From Sanderia malayensis (lineage: Eukaryota > Cnidaria > Scyphozoa > Semaeostomeae > Pelagiidae), in the NCBI GenBank assembly GCA_013076295.1, contig RQOL01000828.1, forward strand, positions 4,957,219 through 5,021,218: a stretch of DNA of 64,000 nt. The letters run 5' to 3'. Within the stretch, counting starts at the first letter, position 1; the number at the start of each line of letters is the position of its first letter. Under the pieces are notes generated by a model, which saw only the letters and a program-made list of their open reading frames with translations, was not told where the DNA came from and searched no databases. Positions 1 to 18,233 of this stretch are shown piece after piece. The translations under genes were made by a program, and so were the position numbers.

Positions 1-3000
1 GCAATTGGTTCAAAAGTTAAAATTTTCAAATCCTGGCAAGTAGTGAATAGCTTTATGTATCCAGCATGAAAGTCGAAATTCGAGAGACCGAAATTCGAAA
101 TTCATTAAAATTTGGCTCACAAATAGTCAAAAGGTACTATTTAGGGCCTTCTTATCACATTGCAACAATTTTCAGCTCTCTAGGGCAATTGGTTCAAAAG
201 TTAAAATTTTCAAATCCTGGCATGTAGTGAATAGCTTTATGTATCCAGCATGAAAGTCGAAATTCGAGAGACCGAAATTCGAAATTCATTAAAATTTGGC
301 TCACAAATAGTCAAAAGGTACTATTTAGGGCCTTCTTATCACATTGCAACAATTTTCAGCTCTCTAGGGCAATTGGTTCAAAAGTTAAAGTTTTCAAATC
401 CTGGCAAGTAGTGAATAGCTTTATGTATCCAGCATGAAAGTCGAAATTCGAGAGACCGAAATTCGAAATTCATTAAAATTTGGCTCACAAATAGTCAAAA
501 GGTACTATTTAGGGCCTTCTTATCACATTGCAACAATTTTCAGCTCTCTAGGGCAATTGGTTCAAAAGTTAAAATTTTCAAATCCTGGCAAGTAGTGAAT
601 AGCTTTATGTATCCAGCATGAAAGTCGAAATTCGAGAGACCGAAATTCGAAATTTATTGAAATTTGGCTCACAAATAGCCAAAAGGTACTATTTAGGGCC
701 TTCTGATCACGTTGCAACAATTTTCAGCCCTCTAGGACAATTGGTTCAAAAGGTAAAACTTTCAAATCCTCGCAAGTATTGAATAACTTTATGTATCCAA
801 CATGAAAATCAAAATTCGAGAGACCGAAAAACGAAATTTATTGAAATTTGGCTCACAAATAGCCAAAAGGTACTATTTAGGGCCTTTTTATCACATTGCA
901 ACAATTTTCAGCTCTCTAGGGCAATTGGTTCAAAAGTTAAAATTTTCATATTCTCGCAAGTAGTGAATAGCTTTATGTATCCAGCATGAAAGTCGAAATT
1001 CGAGAGACCGAAATTCGAAATTCATTAAAATTTGGCTCACAAATAGTCAAAAGGTACTATTTAGGGCCTTCTTATCACATTGCAACAATTTTCAGCTCTC
1101 TAGGGCAATTGGTTCAAAAGTTAAAATTTTCAAATCCTGGCAAGTAGTGAATAGCTTTATGTATCCAGCATGAAAGTCGAAATTCGAGAGACCGAAATTC
1201 GAAATTCATTAAAATTTGGCTCACAAATAGTCAAAAGGTACTATTTAGGGCCTTCTTATCACATTGCAACAATTTTCAGCTCTCTAGGGCAATTGGTTCA
1301 AAAGTTAAAATTTTCAAATCCTGGCAAGTAGTGAATAGCTTTATGTATCCAGCATGAAAGTCGAAATTCAAGAGACCGAAATTGGAAATTCATTAAAATT
1401 TGGCTCACAAATAGTCAAAAGGTACTATTTAGGGCCTTCTTATCACATTGCAACAATTTTCAGCTCTCTAGGGCAATTGGTTCAAAAGTTAAAATTTTCA
1501 AATCCTGGCATGTAGTGAATAGCTTTATGTATCCAGCATGAAAGTCGAAATTCGAGAGACCGAAATTGGAAATTCATTAAAATTTGGCTCACAAATAGTC
1601 AAAAGGTACTATTTAGGGCCTTCTTATCACATTGCAACAATTTTCAGCTCTCTAGGGCAATTGGTTCAAAAGTTAAAATTTTCAAATCCTGGCAAGTAGT
1701 GAATAGCTTTATGTATCCAGCATGAAAGTCGAAATTCGAGAGACCGAAATTCGAAATTCATTAAAATTTGGCTCACAAATAGTCAAAAGGTACTATTTAG
1801 CGCCTTCTTATCACATTGCAACAATTTTCAGCTCTCTAGGGCAATTGGTTCAAAAGTTAAAATTTTCAAATCCTGGCAAGTAGTGAATAGCTTTATGTAT
1901 CCAGCATGAAAGTCGAAATTCGAGAGACCGAAATTCGAAATTCATTAAAATTTGGCTCACAAATAGTCAAAAGGTACTATTTAGGGCCTTCTTATCACAT
2001 TGCAACAATTTTCAGCTCTCTAGGGCAATTGGTTCAAAAGTTAAAATTTTCAAATCCTGGCAAGTAGTGAATAGCTTTATGTATCCAGCATGAAAGTCGA
2101 AATTCGAGAGACCGAAATTCGAAATTCATTAAAATTTGGCTCACAAATAGTCAAAAGGTACTATTTAGGGCCTTCTTATCACATTGCAACAATTTTCAGC
2201 TCTCTAGGGCAATTGGTTCAAAAGTTAAAATTTTCAAATCCTGGCAAGTAGTGAATAGCTTTATGTATCCAGCATGAAAGTCGAAATTCGAGAGACCGAA
2301 ATTCGAAATTCATTAAAATTTGGCTCACAAATAGTCAAAAGGTACTATTTAGGGCCTTCTTATCACATTGCAACAATTTTCAGCTCTCTAGGGCAATTGG
2401 TTCAAAAGTTAAAATTTTCAAATCCTGGCAAGTAGTGAATAGCTTTATGTATCCAGCATGAAAGTCGAAATTCGAGAGACCGAAATTCGAAATTCATTAA
2501 AATTTGGCTCACAAATAGTCAAAAGGTACTATTTAGGGCCTTCTTATCACATTGCAACAATTTTCAGCTCTCTAGGGCAATTGGTTCAAAAGTTAAAATT
2601 TTCAAATCCTGGCAAGTAGTGAATAGCTTTATGTATCCAGCATGAAAGTCGAAATTCGAGAGACCGAAATTCGAAATTCATTAAAATTTGGCTCACAAAT
2701 AGTCAAAAGGTACTATTTAGGGCCTTCTTATCACATTGCAACAATTTTCAGCTCTCTAGGGCAATTGGTTCAAAAGTTAAAATTTTCAAATCCTGGCAAG
2801 TAGTGAATAGCTTTATGTATCCAGCATGAAAGTCGAAATTCGAGAGACCGAAATTCGAAATTCATTAAAATTTGGCTCACAAATAGTCAAAAGGTACTAT
2901 TTAGGGCCTTCTTATCACATTGCAACAATTTTCAGCTCTCTAGGGCAATTGGTTCAAAAGTTAAAATTTTCAAATCCTGGCAAGTAGTGAATAGCTTTAT

Positions 3001-6000
3001 GTATCCAGCATGAAAGTCGAAATTCGAGAGACCGAAATTCGAAATTCATTAAAACTTGGCTCACAAATAGTCAAAAGGTACTATTTAGGGCCTTCTTATC
3101 ACATTGCAACAATTTTCAGCTCTCTAGGGCAATTGGTTCAAAAGTCAAAATTTTCATATTCTCGCAAGTAGTGAATAGCTTTATGTATCCAACATGAAAG
3201 TCGAAATTCGAGAGACCGAAATTCGAAATTTATTGAAATTTTGCTCACAAATAGCCAAAAGGTACTATTTAGGGCCTTCTGATCACGTTGCAACAATTTT
3301 CAGCCCTCTAGGACAAGTGGTTCAAAAATTAAAATTTTCATATTCTCGCAAGTAGTGAATAGCTTTATGTATCCAGCATGAAAGTCGAAATTCGAGAGAC
3401 CGAAATTCGAAATTTATTGAAATTTTGCTCACAAATAGCCAAAAGGTACTATTTAGGGCCTTCTGATCACGTTGCAACAATTTTCAGCCCTCTAGGACAA
3501 GTGGTTCAAAAATTAAAACTTTCAAATCCTGGCAAGTAGTGAATAGCTTTATGTATCCAGCATGAAAGTCGAAATTCGAGAGACCGAAATTCGAAATTTA
3601 TTGAAATTTGGCTCACAAATAGCCAAAAGGTACTATTTAGGGCCTTCTGATCACGTTGCAACAATTTTCAGCCCTCTAGGACAATTGGTTCAAAAGGTAA
3701 AACTTTCAAATCCTCGCAAGTATTGAATAACTTTATGTATCCAACATGAAAATCAAAATTCGAGAGACCGAAAAACGAAATTTATTGAAATTTGGCTCAC
3801 AAATAGCCAAAAGGTACTATTTAGGGCCTTCTGATCACGTTGCAACAATTTTCAGCCCTCTAGGACAATTGGTTCAAAAGTTAAAATTTTCATATCCCCG
3901 CAAGTAGTGAATAACGTTATGTATCCAGCATGAAAGTTGAAATTCGAGAGACTGAAATTCGATATTTATTGAAATTTGGCTCACAAATAGCCAAAAGGTA
4001 CTATTTAGGGCCTTCTGATCACGTTGCAACAATTTTTAGCTCTCTAGGACAATTGGTTCAAAAGTTAAAATTTTCATATTCTCGCAAGTAATGAATAGCT
4101 TTATGTATCCAGCATGAAAGTCGAAATTCGAGAGAACGAAATTCGAAATTGATTGAAATTTGGCTCACAAATAGTCAAAAGGTACTATTTAGGGCCTTCT
4201 GATCACGTTGCAACAATTTTCAGCCCTCTAGGATAATTGGTTCAAGAGTTTAAAATTTCAAAACTTCGCATTTAATGAATAACTTTATGTATCCAGCATG
4301 AAAGTCGAAATTCGAGATACCAAAATTCGAAATTCTTTGAAATTTGGCTCACAAATAGTCAAAAGATACTATTTAGGGCCTTCTGATCACGTTGCAACAA
4401 TTTTCAGCCCTCTAGGACAATTGGCTCAAAAGTTGAAATGTTCATATCCTCGCAAGTAGTGAATTGCTTTATGTATCCAGCATGAAAGTCAAAGTTCGAG
4501 AGACCAAAAATCGAAATTTATTGAAATTTGGCCCACAAAAAGTCAAAACGTACTATTTAGGGCCTTCCGATGACATTGCAACAATTTTCAGCTCTCTAGG
4601 ACAATTGGTTCAAAAATTAAAATTTTCATATTCTCGCAAGTAGTGAATAGCTTTATGTATCCAGCATGAAAGTCGAAATTCGAGAGACCGAAATTCGAAA
4701 TTTATTGAAATTTGGCTCACAAATAGCCAAAAGGTACTATTTAGGGCCTTCTGATCACGTTGCAACAATTTTCAGCCCTCTAGGACAATTGGTTCAAAAG
4801 TTAAAATTTTCATATCCCCGCAAGTAGTGAATAGCTTTATGTATCCAGCATGAAAATCGAAATTCAAGAGACCGAAATTCGAAATTCATTGAGTTTTGGC
4901 TCACAAATGGTCAAAAGGTACTATTTAGGGCCTTCTGATCACATTGTAACAATTTTCAGCCCTCTAGGACAAGTGGTTCAAAAGTTAAAATTTTCATATC
5001 CCCGCAAGTAGTGAATAGCTTTATGTATCCAGCATGAAAATCGAAATTCAAGAGACCGAAATTCGAAATTCATTGAATTTTGGCTCACAAATGGTCAAAA
5101 GGTACTATTTAGGGCCTTCTGATCACATTGTAACAATGTTCAGCCCTCTAGGACAAGTGGTTCAAAAATTAAAATTTTCATATCCCCGCAAGTAAGGAAT
5201 AACGTTATGTATCCAGCATGAAAGTCGAAATTCGAGAGACCGAAATTCGAAATTCATTGAAATTTGGCTCGCAAATAGTCAAAACGTGTTATTTAGGGCT
5301 ATCTGATCACATTGCAACATTTTCCAGCCCTCTAGGACAATTGGTTCAAAAATTAAAATTTTCATATTCCCGCAAGTTAGGAATAACGTCATGTATCCAG
5401 CATGAAAGTCGAAATTCGAGATACCAAAATTCGAAATTTATCGAAATTTTGGTTACAAATAGTCACAACGTACTATTTAGGGCCTTCCGATCACATTGCA
5501 ACATTTTTCAGCCCTCTAGGACAATTGGTTCAAAAATTTAAATTTTCATATCCCAGGAAGTAGTGAAAAGCTTTATGTATGACACCGAAATTCGAAATAC
5601 ATTGAAATTTGGCTCGTAAATAGTCAAAAGGTACTACTTAGGGCCTTCCGACGACATTGCAACAATTTTCAGCCCTCTAGGATAATTGGTTCAAAAGTTA
5701 AAATTTTCATATCCTCGCAAGTAGTGAATAGCTTTATGTATCCAGCATGAAAGTCAAAATTCGAGAGACCGAAATTCGAAATTCTTTGAAATTTGGCTCA
5801 CAAATAGTCAAAAGATACTATTTAGGGCCTTCTGATCACGTTGCAACAATTTTCAGCCCTCTAGGACAATTGGCTCAAAAGTTGAAATGTTCATATCCTC
5901 GCAAGTAGTGAATAGCTTTATGTATCCAGCATGAAAGTCAAAGTTCGAGAGACCAAAAATCGAAATTGATTGAAATTTGGCTCACAAATAGTCAAAACGT

Positions 6001-6114
6001 ACTATTTAGGGCCTTCTGAACACGTTGCAACAGTTTTCAGCCCTCTATGACAATTGGTTCAAAAGTTAAAATTTTCAAATCCTGGCAAGTAGTGAATAAC
6101 TTTATGTATCCAGC
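1..6114. repeat. 184-bp satellite array, about 33 tandem copies
   Basis: A head-to-tail array with a period of exactly 184 bp. The landmark beginning gcaattgg recurs at 1, 185, 369, 553 and so on, still in register at 3129, 4785 and 5521. One 23-bp deletion lies in the unit near 5580, after which the register resumes to the end at 6114. Each unit carries a short palindromic core (cgaaattcg) twice. Units from about 970 to 3060 are nearly identical, and units right of about 3140 diverge progressively, as expected at an array edge. The left end is cut by the window. The open reading frame at 5218-5541 is a by-product of the repeat and not a gene. Confidence 0.97.
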
Positions 6115-6647
6115 TTTGTTTATACCACAGCTTTGTACACTAATTTTTTGGCTTTTCATACCCATTTTATTTTGTGCCCCACTACTTTGTAGCAGGGCGG
6201 CCCTCGTATACTTTCCACGTATACTTATACTTCGGAACATTTTTTAAAGTTTGCAGGTTGCAAGGATAAATTTTTATGTGTGATAACGTAGGTAGTTCTT
6301 GTGGGTCTAATTCCGAAATTGTAGGAATTTGTAGGGATAATCGAAGAAAATTTCGTAGGGGGAAGGTAGTGAGAAATCACTTGCGCTGTGGGAAGATCCC
6401 GCTTTCACAGAGTGGCAGCCCTTTCCTCCTTATTCAATTCAACGAAATGTATTTCAGCAATATTTCTTCTTTTAGCAGTCTCTACTAAAATTCTTATCTT
6501 ATTGTATCCCGAGTGTTATATCCTAAACTACATTTCATTTTGTTTGATCGCCATTGATTTTTAACAATCACACGCGCTAACTAATTAATTAACTAATTAA
6601 TTAATTAATTGAAATGTATTTCCTTTATACGATAACAAGAGCCACTA
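6115..6647. other. AT-rich spacer after the satellite
   Basis: No gene or recognisable element is visible. It contains a short (ttaa)n run at about 6575-6612. Small open frames here have no supporting features. Confidence 0.5.
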
Positions 6648-7048
6648 CACGTTTTTTTTTATAAGAAACCGGTTTATAAGAAACCTAGATCTGGACGCCC
6701 TAAAATTTAAGAAACTTTTAGAACTACAAGGAAATATTTAAGAAACATTAGAAATTTTGGAAACACGTTTTTCCTTTACGGATTCAACAAATGTCAACTA
6801 CAGTAAGTGTGTTTTATGTGCAAAGCATAACATTGTCGGCTCCACATGACGATTTTTCACATTGATGATTTTTCTTTGTTATAATACTAATATTTTGCCA
6901 CATCCACGTTTTTTTCTTCGTTTTCACTACAACTTTTTTCATTAAATTAAGAAACTTTTAAGAAGCTTTTAGAACTAAAATGTGGCCAAAAATTGAGAAA
7001 CTTTTACTACTAGGCCTTGAGCCAGGTTTCTTATAAAAAAAAAACATG
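6648..7048. mobile_element. TA-flanked inverted-repeat element, family A copy 1 (TAAGAAAC type)
   Basis: A 401-bp element flanked by TA on both sides. Terminal inverted repeats of about 24 bp start CACG or CATG, followed by a T-run and ataagaaac. The interior repeats the 8-mer taagaaac and its complement many times. It has no coding capacity. Length, TIRs and TA flanks fit a non-autonomous Tc1/mariner-type MITE. Related copies sit at 37428, 43110 and 59705. Confidence 0.75.
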
Positions 7049-7054
7049 TATAGG

Positions 7055-7372
7055 AAACGACACTTCACCATTATGTCCAGTGTTTAACTCTATACACAAC
7101 AGCATAAAATCTCACCTAATGAGGCTAAATGAAGAAACACCCGCTAGGAAAGCGTTGAAAGAAGCCAAAAGGAAAGTTAAACTCCCAAGAGGTCAACAAA
7201 GAACAACATGGATAAAAATTGTGGAGCAGGATATGCATAAAGTTGGCCTATACACAGAGGAGGTAATAGAGAAAACTGCACAAGATCGCCAAGCTTGGAG
7301 GGCGGTGGTAAACCGCGTAATGTCTGCGCACGCAGACGAAATACGTCACTGATGATGATGATGATAAAATCT
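7055..7372 (+). mobile_element. Non-LTR retrotransposon 3' end, truncated
   Basis: The frame ending with the stop at 7350-7352 reads like the extreme C-terminus of a LINE reverse transcriptase polyprotein. It has an RTTWIKIVEQDM segment, then a TAQDRQAWRAVV segment, then a short tail and stop. It is followed directly by a (tga)n/(gat)n tract, a common LINE tail. The reverse transcriptase and endonuclease domains are missing, so this is a 5'-truncated dead copy directly beside the family A element. The clade is not assigned. Confidence 0.65.
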
Positions 7373-7535
7373 CACTAACTAAATGGTGGATTGGCTCACG
7401 ATCAAAAGGTGGGCGGTAGACTGGGCGATTCACCAGAAAGTGGAGTGGAAGGAAAGGACGGAGCGGAACACTTGCTTGTTGCAGCAAACAGCAATTAGAA
7501 ATTGTCGATCGTTATAATTGCCGACATTAAACATT

Positions 7536-9530
7536 ATGGAAAAGAAAGTGTGTATCATAGGGGCCGGCATTAGCGGTCTTGTTTCATTGAAATGCTGCCT
7601 TGAGGCTGGTTTGAAAGCAGTATGTTTTGAAAAAGACTCTCAGGTCGGGGGCCTATGGAATAGAAATAATCCAAAGACGGTGCCTTATTGCACAACGACG
7701 AATACGTCTAAAGAGCTCAGCTGTTTCAGTGATTATCCCATGCCAGATGAATACCCAAATTTTCTGCCCCCTGACCACTTAATGGATTATTTCTATAGTT
7801 ATGCGATGCGGTTTCAACTACTGGAACATGTTAAAACTGAAGTGGAAGTTGTTCAGATCAAAGTTAATGATAAACCAAGTGACCATTACTGGGCTGTCAC
7901 AACGGTAAAACAAGGAGAGCCAGAGAAAACTGATCATTTTGATTTCCTCATCATAGCCACTGGGTTCAATCGGGCACCTTATATTCCCAAACAATTACAA
8001 GAGGAGTTGAAGAAATTTCCCGGTAAAGTCGTGCACAGTTCAGACTACAAGAGCTGGCAAAGCTTTGAAGATCAAGCAATTGTAGTTAGTGGATTTGGGA
8101 ACTCGGCAGGTATGATGTGATGCATTCGTTTCAGATTCATACCTTTGGCATTACTAAGCAATGAGTCCAAATTTTTCAATCAAGTCATTTTGTTTCTTGA
8201 GGTTATTCACAGTTGATCTTTTTTTTAACTGTTGCTTTATGCCATAAGTAATTCATGGTTTCTTTCAAGATTTTTTAACATAAATTCCTACCATGTTAAC
8301 CATGGCTTTCTTAACTTTACAGGTGACATTAGTGCTGAGCTGAGTAGACATGCAAAACAATTGTTTGTTGCAACCAAGCATGGTGGATACATTCTGAATC
8401 GAATATTTTTCAGTGGTTACCCTTGGGATGCAAAATTCATTAGAAAATTGACCTCGTTTGTCCCCAGTTGTATCAAGAATTTTTTGGTGAAGAGATGGTG
8501 CAATGGTGTGATAGATCATGCAAATTTTGGCCTTGAACTCTTGCCCTTATCAGCAAATGAATCTATAATTCCAATAATCAATGATGAAGTACCCTCAAGA
8601 ATATCAACTGGACATTTAACGGTTAAACCTCAAATTGCATCTATCAATGGAAATCAAGTTAATTTTCATGATGGAACATTTGCAAATGACATTGACACTA
8701 TTATTCTGTGCACAGGATACAAGAGACATTTTTCATTTTTGGAAAGAAACAATGTTTTTTCATTTGGAAATGAAGGGAAAACATTCCCATTGTACAAAAA
8801 CATATTTCCAGCAGAACACAGAGGGAAAGTTGCTTTTATTGGCACAACTGCAGTAATGGGATCAGTGTTTCCAGTCTATGAAATGCAGGCGAGGTGTGCC
8901 GCTGCAGTGTTTCTTGATAATTCAATATTGCCAAATGAAAACGATATGATGCATCTTATTGAGGACGAGAAAAAAAAGGCAACACAATTGGTTGGGCATG
9001 AAGCAAGAGAACTAATGCGGGTAAGTATGCATTTTAATGCACTGTAATGTCTGATATGTAATACTTCCAGATTGTATAGATTAAAATTTTAGTCTTTCCA
9101 CTTTTGGCAGTGTAGTCTAGTCTTCTTGTTATGAGGTACTGTAAAAATTCTGATTGTCTGAATTATGAATTTTTTTACTTTTCATTAATAAAAAGTTAAA
9201 TGGATATCCATTTTTTAGGTGACATACATTGGGTATCAAGACGAGTTGGCATCAATGATTGGTGTTAAGCCAAATATTCAAAAACTATTGTTAGAAGATC
9301 CCATTCTTGCGTACCGTTTGATTTGTGGACCATCCTGTCCATATCAATATCGGTTAGCTGGTACAAATTCATGGCTTGGTGCAAGAAATGCAATTATGAC
9401 TGTGAACAAAAGAATTTGGGCCCCATTTGGAAGATCAAAGGCTACGAATGGGGATAATTTAATAAGCTGGAAACTATGTTTTATAATTCTAATAGTTGCA
9501 TACTTTATATTTTTAGTTTTGAGAATGTGA
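7536..9530 (+). CDS. Flavin-containing monooxygenase (FMO)
   Basis: Exons 7536-8109, 8323-9020 and 9219-9530 join in frame into a 527-aa protein, close to the usual FMO length of about 530. I chose the ATG at 7536; a longer frame from 7518 would need a TTG start. FMOs use FAD, NADPH and O2 to oxidise nitrogen and sulfur in small molecules at the endoplasmic reticulum. Visible motifs are the FAD-binding GAGISGL near residue 10, the FMO signature region FPGKVVHSSDY, the NADPH-binding GFGNSAGD that spans the first intron, an ATGFN motif and a later CTGY motif. The last 18 residues are a hydrophobic C-terminal anchor ending LRM. Splice sites are GT-AG with phases 1 and 0. The vertebrate FMO number cannot be assigned. 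Confidence 0.93.
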
Positions 9531-10251
9531 CAAATCGAAAAATCCCAAATATATGACAAATTAATAAGCAGGCTACAAGTAGATAATGTAGCATAATTAT
9601 CTCAATTTCAAATTTGTTTATGGGCTTAATTTAAGTATTTAGAAGTTGAATTTTGTATTGTCTTTAGAACCATTGTGTCATATTGTAATCAGACACTAGA
9701 ATTGTACTTGAATTTATTGATATATCATTTTTGTCACCAGATTTTCTCTTTATATACTTTCATATACTATAATGCATCAATGGTACAATCCTGCTAATTT
9801 TTCATTTTAGGGTGGGCGCTTATTGGAGGGCGCTTAAAAGAGGGTGGGCGCTAAATAGAGGAAATACGGTAAAATCTGCTCACCTTTGTTTATTTCACAA
9901 CTTAGTGTTGCTGTTGTTGCTTTAAAGCTTGAAGCCTTGAAAGATGGTTGAAGTTGTTGTCAAGGCTATTTATGCTTTTCGTTGTGTTTCATTTTGAAAT
10001 TTAAGCGGCTTCTTGAAATAATTTGCTGCAAGGATAAATGTATGCATTTATTTAATGGGTTTTTGGATAAATCGATGACTTGATAAGATATTAAAGTTAC
10101 GAGGAGAGATTGACGGTGTTGCTTTTCAAATTTTCTGTAGCACAAGCACAGAAAGAAACCAGCATCTTTGGATGTTTATGGACATTTCTGCCTCAAAAGA
10201 TTAATTTATTACTTGGATTTGAGATAAAATATTATAGCAAGGCTTGTCGAA
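9531..10251. other. FMO to KIFAP3 spacer
   Basis: Holds the FMO 3' region and KIFAP3 5' region. At about 9808-9870 is a fragment built from repeated gggcgctta motifs ending in tacggta, like the ends of family C (see 51920). No other gene is seen. Confidence 0.5.
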
Positions 10252-16691
<6,440 letters not shown>

Positions 16692-18233
16692 ATAACTCTT
16701 GATGATATACTATACTAGTTTCTTTAGTTGCTATACTACTAAACGGATTGATAGACTGTAGCATTCTGTACTACTTCGAGTAAAGACTCATGGAGTTTAT
16801 ATGTTGCACATCAAAACACGTTATGCACACAAATTACGATAATGCACACAATAATTCGTCGTAATTTATTTAGCCCTTATTCGTTGAAAAATACGAAATA
16901 TTTTGAATTTGCACGCAAAAAATTCAAGACTTCGACTTAATAAATATAGATATATCTAAATACATGATTTGATGATTATATTTATCTGGTTTAATTGATG
17001 TTGTTGGTATTGTTTACGGTTAAAATTCCACATTGTATGTCAAGAAAAATATACTTAAAATAAGCTTAAAACTTCAATTACACAGAAACAGAATATTAAA
17101 ATGCAATTTTGCATGGATAAAAGCAGGTTCAACTTAGTTTCAACCTATGTTTTCAAGAGAGAAGAAATGCAATATTTTCAAGACACGCGTGGAAAAGGTT
17201 TCCATCCCGAACTTTTTTCTTGTAACATGAAAACGCATTAAAAATTCTTCAAGCTCAGAAAATACAAAAACTAAGTAAATACCTTGTTTGTACGACAAAT
17301 TGACGTTTGTTGTGAGCAATTCCATCTCGAAATAGGCCAACGAAATCTCTTTGATAAACAATACCTGATATCTTCCTCGGTGAAATGCTCAGCAGAAACT
17401 AAACCTTCACATATGTCGGTGAAAAACATTGATGACTGAACCACGTGTCGTGCGCAGATTTTGTTTAGCCAATCACATCGCCGAAATGCCACTACATATC
17501 AGTTGCTGAATATTGATTGGTTGATAATGAAGGGAAGACAATTACGAGTTAATAAGTGAAATTGATTTGTTTTCTAATTTTTCATTGTCTCAAAGGACCG
17601 TAAGCACGTATTTATAAAGTTTTTCTGAAGCAGCAAGAGATTTTCAACACTGAAACCTGCATAATATTTAGAGAAACTATGCACTGAAGATTGAAACGAT
17701 TGTTTTTGGTGATCCAAATTGCAGTTTAAAAGTGGTACCGTAAAGTGGAGCTAAATATCATTCAAGAAAATAGGAAAACAGAAAAACATGTGCTGCATTT
17801 ATCAGACAATAAATTCTGAAGAATTTTGAAGTGGAATATAAATAGAAATATGGATAAATCAGAAGATACAAAACGTTTACATCTATGAAATTTTACAACG
17901 TGTTTTGTGAAATTTATCAATTGGAAGAATACATCACAACACCTTAAATAGATGATGACCAAAACAATAATGCAGATGACAAATGTAGTGACAAATAAAT
18001 AAACCGTTAATCACGAATTACGAAAAAAGAATAAACTTATGAAATGTCATTATTATCGAATCATTTCAAATTCAAATCATACCCGTCAATGGAGATCAAT
18101 ATATGCATCCTTTTTAAACTTGTAAATAATGTGATGGCATGGAAAAACAGCATAAAGTCCACGAATCCTGACCCAGCAATAAAATCAATAAAAACTGTAT
18201 AAAATTTCCTGCCTCTGCGGAGATGTCTCCTGT
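16692..18233. other. KIFAP3 and kinase 3' intergenic region
   Basis: This region separates two convergent genes. A poly(A) signal AATAAA lies at 16939-16944, about 250 bp after the KIFAP3 stop. No conserved frame is visible in the rest, and small open frames on the minus strand at 17140-17962 look random. Confidence 0.5.
16939..16944 (+). terminator. Polyadenylation signal AATAAA for KIFAP3
   Basis: Canonical hexamer about 250 bp downstream of the KIFAP3 stop codon, in the same orientation. Confidence 0.5.

Noticed and set aside
5218..5541. 107-codon open frame in the satellite
   Set aside because: It consists of two adjacent 184-bp units and has no independent coding signal.
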